A DNA stretch of 64,000 bases from positions 35,122,057 to 35,186,056 of the forward strand of contig OZ024825.1 of NCBI GenBank assembly GCA_964016985.1, in the 5' to 3' direction. Source of the stretch: Anodontia alba (taxonomy: Eukaryota; Mollusca; Bivalvia; Lucinida; Lucinidae). Positions 44,692 through 56,600 of the stretch are shown piece after piece (positions within the stretch are counted from its first letter, which is position 1; the number at the start of each line of letters is the position of its first letter). The notes under the pieces were generated by a model. It did not search any database and had not been told where the DNA came from. It worked only from the letters and a program-made list of their open reading frames with translations. The position numbers and the translations under genes were made by a program.

Positions 44692-47600
44692 AACCCTTTT
44701 CTTATATAGCTGTAAATATTTTGTGTCATTTTCACTTGTTTGTAGCCTAAAAATAGGCATTTTTATTATCTAAAATTCAGAGCTTGCACAAATGCTTAAC
44801 AAATTTTAGCATGAGGTCATTGCCCTAACACGTCATCAAAGCATCATTATGTATTAATATTAATATTTGAAAGCACTTGAATAAGCATGCAATATCAAAT
44901 AAGCATTCTGATATCAAGTGATATAGCACATATTTAATCATCAAATATGAATAACTATATAATAATAAAATATACATCTGACCACAAGTATACTGTATGC
45001 TACCCCTACAAAGGGAACAAAGGGAGTTTTTAGAAATATAAAGCAAGTTAGCTTGAAAGGAAGTTTCTCCCTTTTGGTCAGCACCTTACTGCTATAAAGG
45101 AAAGTAGAAGTGGGATGGGGACTATTGGACAAAGGAAACATATGTTATTGGTACTCGTTAGAAGCATCTCTGCTTAGTGCTTCTAATGAGTACCTACAAT
45201 ATGTTTTTGATGGAGATACAACAAAAATATCAATGCTTTTTGTTGAAAAGAGTGCCTGATCTAGAGTTCTGAAATATTGAGTATCTCTCTTCTATGTTCA
45301 TACATGTATAAGTAATAAGAAGGGAACAGAAAATTGAGTAGACTGTAAGATTTGTGTTTGAATTTCTAGTGTTTGATCATGAGATAATGAGAGAAATGGG
45401 ATCATTAGGTGTATTGGGACCAACAATTCAAGGCTATGGTTGTGCAGGAGTTTCTTCTGTTGCCTATGGTCTCATAGCCAGGGAATGTGAAAGGTAATTA
45501 CTGACATTATCATGTTAACCTTAAGTATTGGCACAGAGAGACCTGAGCAAACAGTGTAGACTTAGATCAGATACCACAGAATATGGCATCTGATCAGTGT
45601 CTTCACGGTTTGCCAGGCATCAAACAGTTTTAGACACATTAGTAGGTTGTCAAATGGACTTGTTCAAAGTTCAGTTTACAAGTGTGGTGAAAAGTTAAAT
45701 TGTTCCAATATTAAAGCAAATGTGATACCTTAAGCTTATTACTGAATGCAACTGACAGTGCAAGTATTTGCATTGTCTTGAAAAAGCCCTGTCCTTAAAT
45801 CAGACTTTTTTTTTTCATCTAAAAAGTCTGAATATTCTTCTTATTTCTCTACTAACAAAAATGTTATTTACACTTTGGAATTGCCTGGGTGTGACAATGC
45901 CAATGAGTATGCATTACGTATGTTTTTGCAGAGGGATAAGAAAAATCCCTTGAAATACTTTGTTAACCCTTGTCCTGCTGAATAAATTAAGATGCCACAC
46001 CACTTCTAATTTTCAGCCAATAGGATTACTTAATCCAGATTGTTGATATAAATTTACATACTAAATGGCAAACAGTGCAGATCCAGATCAGTTGGCTTCT
46101 TCAGAAGCCAACTGATCTGGATCTACACTGTTTGCAAAGACAGGGTATATCCGGGTTCAGCATGACAAAGGTTAATGCTTATCTAGATAAAAAAGTTTTT
46201 ATAATTGTCCCAGGAGATCTTAAAAATACAAATAATTCTCTGAATTGCAAATAAAACCAAACAAAAGCTAGTACAGATTAAGGAGATACACTTTCATGGA
46301 CAGCAACTCAGCCAAACTTATTTTTGCATCCCTTGGGACACTTTCATGGACAGCAACTCTGTCAAACTTATTTTTGCATCCCTTGGGAGCAAATTCTTTC
46401 CTTTTAGAATAGGACCCTTTCTTGTAAAAATAGCAGAAAAACTACCAAGTGTGACCTGTCTTCATAAGCTGAGTAAACATGAGTAACAAATGAAATGAAT
46501 GTATAAAAATCCATTTATTTGTTTTTGGAAAAAAACATGATAATTATGGTTTTGTCTTTTTGAAGGCTACTTGGCAGTTTTCATATGCTACCATCTTTGT
46601 GATATGAGCCAGCGCTAAATAATACCTACAATAAGACCTGTGTGACCAGCAGAGACTCAGATGAGCCAGTACATCCACCCAGTGTAGCAATGGTTTTTGG
46701 ATAGCCTAGAGACTGTAGATGTGCAGGCTAATCTGAGTCCTTGCTGGTCGAGCAAGTCTTATTGTAGGTTTTGTCATTCATTGGCATATATATATATAAA
46801 GTGAATAATTATTGATATCTTAAGTATAAATGAAAAGGAAATGAATTGTAAAGGAAGAAAATGAATCCAGGATTCTTGGATTAAGTATAAATGAAAAGGA
46901 AATGAATTGTAAAGGGAGAAAATGAATCCAGGATTTTTGGATTAAATTGAAGTTCTGGAGGCAGAAGAATTTGTGTGTGTGTCTGTGTGTGTGTCTGTGT
47001 GTGTGTGTGTGTGTGTGTGTTATGTGTGAGGTAACAGAATTTGAGTTTGTGCATGTATATGTGTGTGTGTTTGTGAGAGAGAGAGAGTGGTAGCAGAAAC
47101 TGTGTGTGTATGTGTGTGTCAAAGAGTTGTTTAATTAGCCTGAACCATATGAAGGGAAGGATGTAGGGAGAAATTATATGTTGCATAGTACATGTATATG
47201 TTTCCCAGTTGTGATTTACCAAATAGTTTGTTTTGTACTTTTTCAGAGTTGATAGTGCCTACAGATCATGTATGAGTGTACAGTCCTCACTTGTGATGCA
47301 TCCAATAAATGAGTATGGTACAGAAGAACAGAAGCAAAAATACCTACCAAGACTTGGTATGCTTCACTTTTGATAATTAATGGCTTCTTTTAGTGTTATA
47401 ACTCTTTGCATGCTGGGTAGTTTTGCATGCTTTTTGTTGTTTGTTGTCTGTGGATTTTTTGTTTAAAATTAACTTTTTCAAAAAAATCTTTCAGGAATAC
47501 CATCAGAGTGTCAAACAGTTTGGCTCCAGATCAGGCCTGACATTTTGTCGGGCCTGATCTGGTACCAAACTGTTTGCAAAGGTTATCAGCAGATGACAAA

Positions 47601-50600
47601 AGTTGCCACTAGCGGGGAAAGAGCTAAAGCCAAAGTTATAATCTAAGATTAGTTACATATCATACGGAAAGATGCCTTAGCATTTACAATGTATACAGAT
47701 AATGGAGGACTAGGTTTGCCTGATGAGAAGGGGCTTGTCACCCTGGGGCATATCTGGATATATATATTTCAGAAAGACAAGAAAAAAAAAGGCTGCAAAA
47801 TCAAAAAATTAAAAGTGTAATGATAGATGATAGTTGGTTCCAGCACATCATGTGACATCACAGTCAACAGCTTGGTTTTGGACACCCTATCTCCTCTCTT
47901 GACATACCGGTATATAGAATAAGAATAGTGTCCTGAACTTAGCGGCTCATATGTACAGGAGCATTAACCTGATGTTGAGTATATTCACCATTGACAGTAG
48001 CTTTGCCTGGTATCATATGACAGAATGATTCCTCAAATGGCACAGAGTATAATGGCTAGCTTCCAAAGTTATGCTTTTCCAGGAGAAGGAGACATTGGAA
48101 ATTTCTTACAGAGCTTTGCTATTTACTCTTGATCTCAGAAAAGTGTATCCATGTTTCATTGCAAATGTTCCCTTTTCTAAGAAACTGATCTTCTGTCAAA
48201 TATCTTTTCAGGTTTGTACCCCGGATTTGTACCCTGACCGTCTTTTGCTCTGGCTGCAGAAGTTGTGGCACCCACCTCGTGCAAACCCACCACATTTCCA
48301 AGTCATGTGTCAAAGTGTCCTGACTCATTCCATAACCAACATTGAAATGTTCCTCAATACCACAAACAGTAATTCACCTGTGTTCCAGAATTAAGCATTT
48401 TCATATCAGCTATCATCTTACTGGTCTTCACTATCATAGGCCTTCCTTTTCAAGGATCATCTTCAACAGAGCATCTTCTAAAAATTGAAGAAACCACTTC
48501 CTGACACACAGATAAGTGAGAGCAATGTCTCCATACACAATGTGCAGGTCATCATTTGTTTTCTTCAATAACTTCCCACATAGAATTTTATATCTTTCCA
48601 CGGCTTGTCAACAAAGACAACCACCTTTTTACAACAGTGATGTCAGTTTGATATCATATTCCATGGTACACTGTACAGTGGCATTATTTAATTGTTTGAA
48701 CCTGTGCTGTGTAATTATTCGATCTTGTTCCAAACTTTCAGTGTGATGGGATACATTATTTAAAAGTTATGTGTCAAGGAAACAAATATTTCTGTCACCC
48801 CTTGTAGATGACAGCATTGTTGAAGCTGGAGTGTAATATGTTGGTTTTGTTTAAATATTGCTTTGAAAATCCCAGGATTTACCTGAAGGTAGTTTCCAGC
48901 AGAATAATAATTACCTACATTTTGTGAAAATAATGTACATTGTACAGTTCTATAGGAACTTTGTCACTATGACTATGATTTGTAATATTACTATGATATA
49001 ATGCAGATGGATATATTATTTATAGCATAATATGGTTTCTGATTTCAGCTACAGGTGAGTTGGTAGGTTGTTTTGGTCTAACAGAACCTAACCATGGTAG
49101 TGATCCCTCATCCATGGAGACTACAGCTAAATATAATTCTGCTAAGAAATCATATATACTGAATGGTTCAAAGTCATGGTGAGTAGTCTTGCTGTGTGTG
49201 TATATAACATAGCTGTATAATAGAATTGGTGCTATAACTCCATACCCTGCTTGTCCTTGAAGTTGAATATCTTTGTTTTACTACCTATTGATGTATTGAC
49301 TTACCTATTGACAAGTAGCCTTTACTGATGCAACATTCTGTGGCTTTTGAAATGAGTCTATGCTGTGTCTTGGGCCAGTTGTTTGAATTTTTTTTGGGGG
49401 TAAATGTGGTAACAATGAGTCACTTCTCAAAAGCAAATTCTGAAAAAAAGATAGAGCTTTATAAACAAAGAAAACACTGAAGAAAATTAAAGAAGCAGAC
49501 CCAATTATACTGAGTCCATGAACATTAATGTAATTTTCAACTCTGCTCATGACTGCTAGCACTGGCTTGAGTTGTATTCTGGTACGAATTTTTCCAACTA
49601 GGGTCATTGATCCCAGATCATCAGAAAATATAACATACACTATGGTGAAATACAGGGAGAAGTTTTATGATTACCCAGAGGAATTGTTAAGGAGGAGTAT
49701 GGTTTAATTTTCTCCAGTTCTCCATGAAAGCTTATGTTGTAGGTAGTCATTAGAAGTGCCTCAGTGAGGCACTTCTAATAAGTACCCACAACATATATTT
49801 TTATGGAGAAATAAGAAAAAATATCACAGAATTATCACCAAATACTCCTCCTTAACAATTTTTCTGTCACCACATAGCACTAAATACAAACTCTATTGAA
49901 TAGGGCTGCAGTCGGTCCAACACTGGTCTTCTTGATTAGTACTTGATTATTGAAGGGGTGGGCCTGGATTATACCACAGAAGGAGTCCATACATAATATC
50001 ATTACACTTTCCAATTGGATTGGCTGATAAAAGCAAAGTACCTTTATTCAGAATGACTGCAGTACTATGTCAAAACTCTATACTGTGTGTTTGTAATCCA
50101 TTGAGCTAGAGGAAAGCATTTGCTACAAGATTGCCTGTGTGCCCATTGAAGACTCAGAGCATCCTGCACATCCACACAGTCTGATCAGTCATTACAAGGC
50201 ACTCTGTGGGTAGCCAAAGATCCAAAGCGTCTTCAGGCAGACATCTAAGACTGAACAGATTGCATGGGTGTGCAGGATGATCTGAGTCTTTGCTGGGTGC
50301 ACATGCAATCTTGTAGGAAATGCTGTGCACTGCTCAGATTATAGTCTTACAATCAGATGATGTGAATACATGACCTAGACTTACCAGTATATGTCATGGT
50401 CCAGACTTGTGTAATTTTTACATTAAGTATAAGGATTATGGTCTCAGTATTTGGACTGCTAAGGCATCTTAACATTTCAACCCTGAATTTCTGAAATGGA
50501 CACTTCCATCTCTGAATTTGGACACATCCATTGTTGCAAATATGGGTTTCAGTCAGAAATCAGTAAGCAATGGCAAATAGTGTAGATCCAGATGAGATGG

Positions 50601-53600
50601 CTCACTATGAGCCATCTCATCTGGATCTACACTGTTTGCAAAGGTATCTGTGTTGGTCTGCAGGGATGAAAGAGGTAAGTCCATTATACTATAATATTAC
50701 AGTTGTTTTATTGTGTATTTGTACCCACCTGGCAAGCTTTGTGGTAGTTAGAAGCATAATTTATTTTGTGTTCATTACATAACATTTGTTTCCTTTTTTA
50801 TAACAGTATATGGGTAAGTCTAAAAATATGACTCTTTTATGGAAGGTGAAAACTGTCAAAAGTTCTATTTTTGAACAAAACAATGAATTAAAGCAATTTC
50901 AAATGAAACAACTCATCAAATTAAAATAAAATAGTTTTTCAAATTATAAAATCAAATGTAGCAAATAAAATAAAGAAATGCTACAAACAAAATGATCTAT
51001 GATGTGAAATCAAAACGAAACAAAGCCTTTTTTCCTTAAATAACATAAGCCGGTAACATAAATGGTGCAAATCGAAAATCCATAACCCAGGTGTCAAATT
51101 CTATGCTATTTTACGTGTGCCTGACCAAATGCAGGTTGTGTTGAGGCGGCTTGTCTGTTTGGCAAAGTGACACTTTGTCATTGATTTTATCATTTGATTA
51201 TTATTTGATTAGATGAGTTGTTTCATTTGAAGTAACTAAGTTGCTTTCATTTCAAATTTGCTTGTTTTGTTTGCAACTAGAATTTTTGATGGTTTCCACC
51301 TTCCATACTCTTTCCATGCTGTCTTCAAAAGAGAATTAAGAATAGTTACAATACCTTACAGTTTAACATTTACCACTCTATGGGCTAATTCAGTAGATGA
51401 CAAATTGATGATATTTTTCTTATTTCTCCCAGAAAACAGGCTTTCACATTTCATGCAAAATTGTCTCTTAAGGAGACAATTTGCATGGAATGGCAAAGCC
51501 TATTATCTGGAAAAAAAATAAGAACAAATTTTTCAAAGTGTCTTGTGTTGAATTTTTTACCCAACATATTGAGCATTAAGGAGATAAGAGTGATTCAGCA
51601 GATGACAAATTGATGATATTTTCTTATTTTCACCAGAAAACAGGGTTTGGCCTTTCATACAAATTGTCTCTTATGGAGACAATTTGCATGGAATGTAAAT
51701 GCCTGTTTTCTATGAAAAATAAAAAAAAATCAAAATGTCATCTGCTGAAATGTTTTACCCAGCGTGCAGAACATTAAGGAAACTAGAAGTAAACAGAACT
51801 GTCACTGAAGATGATTAACCCTCAAAGCTAATCACAACTGCAATAGAGGGGATTTTGACTTTTATATTATTTTTTGCATTTTTCAGAGAAAATAAAGCTT
51901 GACATTTCATGTGCCTAGCAGACAATTCACATGAAATGCCAAGTCATATTTTCTCTGAAAATAATAATAATAAAAAATGAATGCTGTCTGGTACAGTTCT
52001 GCTTATCATTTTAACCCTGGTCCTGCTGAACCTGGATATACCCTGCCTTTGCAAACACTATAAATCTAGATCAGTTGGCTTCTGAAGAAGCCAACTGATC
52101 TGGATCTGCACTGTTTGCCTTCAAGTATGTAAATTTGATTCAACAATCTTGATTAAGCAATCTGATTGGCTGAAATGAAACTTAGAAGTGGGTGTGGCTT
52201 CCCAATTTATTCAGCATGACAAGGGTTAAGGGTAATATCCCTGAATCATTGCCTTTATACAGTAACATGTACAAAATACAATGAGCAATAAGCCTCCTAA
52301 AAAAACAACTGTTGAATGTCACATACTGCTATTTAGCATACTGATCAACTGATCATTTCTGTGAAGTTTTATGAAAATCTGACAAAAAACTGTAGCTGTA
52401 GTTCATTCAGGACTAAAGTAGCAGGGCAAGCAAATTTGCAATGAAAGAGAAATGTAATGTCACATATGGCTAACTGTCATACTGACCGCTTCTATGAAAG
52501 TTTAGGAATCCAAGAAAGAAAAATTGTAGAAGTATTTTGCTGTACAAACTTGGACAGATGAAAGTGGAATAGGCTGTTGACACTTCAATGAAATAATTTA
52601 ACATCATACACTGTTACTTATCATATCATGGTGGCCATTTCTGTGAAGTGTTATGAATATCTAACAAAAAAAAAAACAAAAAAAAACAAAACAAAAAACA
52701 CAAAAACACAAAACACTAAAACCAACCAACAACAACATAACATGACAATTCCTATATACGGTACTCCCTCTCAAACTTCATTCATTTGTGGGGGTATACT
52801 GACAGTACTCACAGGTTATTCTCTGCTGTGTAAGATTTATTTCTGTTTGAAAAGCTGCATGCATTAAAGGGAATGGATACACTTTCAGGGGAGACAAATT
52901 TATCAAAATTATTTCTTCATCCTTTCTAAAAAAAGGGTCTACAGTAAATGTCTTAAAATTTTGAACAATTTGTTGCATACTTTTAAGATCTAAATTTTGC
53001 TTTTTATGCAGTTGTCTCTTAAAATACTAATTGGAATGGCAAACAATGTAGATCCTGATCAGACTGCTCAGGAGCAGTCTGATCTGGATCTGCACTGTTT
53101 GCATATGCCATTTTGTCAGACACTTTGATGTACGAAATTTTAGGACATTTAACATAGTCAAAAAGAGCCAAGTCTTTGCTTCAGTAGTAGACCCTTTCCA
53201 GAAGGAGCTTGGTATAAAGAAAAGCAAACAGAAAGTAAAAAAAACTTGTCTCCTTTGTGAAAAAAATGCAGAAAACTCAGCATATTGGTTCTTAACCTTT
53301 ACCACTCTCAGGGCTAATTCAGCAGACAACAGATTGATGATATATTTCTTATTTTTCCCAGAAAACAGGGTTTGACATTTCATTCAAATTGTCTCCATTT
53401 TAGACAGTTTGCATGAAGTGTCAAAACCTGTTTTCTGGGGAAAATAAGAAAAATATTTAGTGTGTTGTTTGCTGAAAAATTTAACTAACTTGCTAAGTGT
53501 TAAAGTTTTTGTTGATCATAATCAGTCTTGACATTTTCTGAATTAACTTGAGAAAAATCACAATCTCAGATTAACTGCTAAACCCCAAATCATACCATCA

Positions 53601-56600
53601 TATCAACACATTACATTATATTCTGTACTACAATCATGCATATGCCATGTGTTTTTTTATGCCCCCGCCTGCCTTTGGCAGGAATGGGGCACATAGCGTT
53701 TCGCTATGATGTTACATCCATATGTGCGTATGTCATGTTCGCAACCAGGTTCAAATTTACCTGCAAGTTTACGTGCAAATTTACATCTGTGTTTCTCTTG
53801 CAGCTAATAGCATTTATATCTTCTGGGCTAGAAAGTTGAAACTTTATATGACACTTACCTACATCAAGACCTTTTAATGTATGGTACCATTGCCCCAGGG
53901 TCATGCCCCTAGGTGGGGCTAGGGGTCGGGATGGGGGCATCCGTGTACTTTGGACACATTTCTAGTTTTTTTGTTGTTTTTTTTCATAAAATTAACAATG
54001 TGACTTGAAATTATCAAATCTATCTTGTATCAGAAAGAAAGATGAGTTTGTACTTACTATTAATGCTTAGTATGCTGGATAAAAATTTCAGCAGATGACA
54101 TTTTGAAACATTTTTCTAATTTTCCAGGAAAATAAGATCTGACATTTCATGCAAATTGCCTCTTATGGAGACCATTTTATTGAAATGCCAAATCTTATTT
54201 TCTTGGTAAAATAAGAAAATTGTTTTCAGTTTGTCATCTGCTGAATTTTCCCGGAGAGTGATAAAGATTAAAGAAAAGAATCTAGTACGGTTCAAGAATG
54301 TAATAACTTACTGCTTCATGATTGCATGCTTTAGTTTTGTATTTTGATTATGTTGTCAGTGTTTTAATTTTTTTCTCATACCAGTTTTTCAGCAACTATT
54401 TCAGTTGTATTCATTTTGTTTAACTCTTTCACTGCCACATGCGATAATAATAGACTTTTGCAAACAGCATAGATCCAGATGAGATGGCTCAATGAGCCGT
54501 CTTACTGGAGCTAAGCTGTTTGACATTTCAGTCTTTCAACTTTACATATAAACGTCTTTCCAAGCGATGGTTTGTTAAAATAAAAAAGCAGACGACAAAT
54601 ATTGTCTGAAATTTGGCACCAAAAGCATTAATGGAGATTAATGTATCAGTTCATTGCAAAGGTCTATAACCCATTTATGCCAAGTGGACTCTTGTACCTT
54701 AACTCTTTGGACATGTCCATTTCCTATATAAGCAGTATCTGGTTTTATTATTTTCATGTTTTGTAGAAATTTCTGAACTAAATGCAAACAGTGTAGACCC
54801 TGATCAGAACCACACTTTGCAGTGTCTGGTCTGTGTCTTCACTGTATGCCAATGTTTTTTTTATGGGATGCTAGGCTTAAATGGGTTAAAAAGTCAAACT
54901 ATCCTCTAACTTTGATACTCACAGCTGCTTAGCTCCACACGCACAACACCATCTTGTGAAAAGAAAAACATAAGGAGATCTTCCAGAGGTGGTTGAGGAA
55001 AGTCAGTTTAGGTGGCGTTGAAGGTGGGTGTCAGTTGAAATAAGGCTGACATTTTTGGCATCATCGCAGATATCCAAATTCGGACGATGAAATCCAACTT
55101 ATTTAGTATCCCATATAATCAGACCTGAATTGTCGCCCCTTAAGCAAATAGGGAACCAAAATCCTTTTTCTCCTGTTGCAAGGGTGGTCATATTTGCCGG
55201 TTTGGTGACAGACAGGCATGTAAAACTCCAGTTCTTGGAGAGATTACATTCTCTGCTTCAATACATCACGGTTTCAGTGAAGGTTTACATGTTTCTGTGT
55301 AGTTCAAAAGAAAAAATATTGCATATGGGTGGTGCAAAAGGAAAGCGATGGAGAGTAAAAGAATAGGTGGTGATTGAGAAAACCACGGTTTTTCAACATC
55401 GTATTTCAAACTACCTGTAGCATTTTACGTCTGATTTCTGATCCAGTTCCTGAAGCCTATTTTTCAATCCTAGGGCCATTATTACGCTTTTTCTTTCTTG
55501 TTGAAAAACCATGGTTTTCTCAATCACCACCTGTCCCTTTACTTTTGACCACTCTCCTCACACACCTCCCATCAATGTCAAAGCCTATTTTCAGGGAAAA
55601 ATCGGAAAAAATATTTCAAAATGTCATCTGCTGAAACTATTATCCAGCATGCTAAGCATTAAAAGACAGGTAGATAGTCACTGTGGGGCCTTTTCTCTTA
55701 CATTCAGCAATTTCCAGTGATTCTGTGAGTACAGCACAGGCTCTAATCAAACTGCCCAGGTTGAATTAGTTGCAGCCCTGTAAACTACATTGATTCACTG
55801 CTTTATGAATTAACACTTACCACGCAATGGGCAGATTCAGCAGACGACATATTGGTTATATTTTTCTTATTTTTCCTAGAAAATAGATCTGACACTTCAT
55901 GCAAATTGTCTCCTAAGGAGACAATTTGCATGAAGTGTCAGATCCCATTTTCTAGGAAAAATAAGAAAAATATTTCAAAATGTCATCTGCTGAAATTTTT
56001 ACCCAGCATGCAAAGTGTTAAGAGTCTCAGTGAAACAGAGATTCTGATTTTTGTTCTTTAATATGTGTTTGGTGTTTCCAAGGACAACCTTTATAGATAT
56101 TATTTGAATCATATGGCACAGCTCATGGATTATCATGTGTGGAATCATAGCTCTTGGTAAGATACTTTTGTCAGTCCAAAAGTATTGATATTTTTCTTAT
56201 TTTGCCTTGAAAACATATGTTGTGGTACTCAGTAGAAGCGCCTCAGTGAGGCGCTTCTAATGAGTACCCACAACATATGTTTTCAAGGCAAAATAAGAAA
56301 AATGTTTACCCGATACCCGCTCTTATCTGCACTTATATGATGGATACAAGCCTGATTTTGCAGAATGACAATTCTAAATACACAGAAAAAAAGGTAAGAG
56401 AAAACGTATAAAAAACACTAAGATTAGCTCTCTCTTCCCCAAGCGAGGTAATCGCAATACTCAAAGGACTGAAAAACACAAGAACAAAATAACACAAAAC
56501 AAATCACTGCGTAGAATAAACCACAATAAACCTTTCAAAATAGAAATACCAGTAGTCCTAACGACATATCAGAATGTTTCTTTTTACTGGTGACATGTCC

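Noticed and set aside
46820..47222. Minus-strand frames of 100-113 codons over the GT tract
   Set aside because: Thr/His runs from (CA)n translation and a 62-bp tandem duplication.
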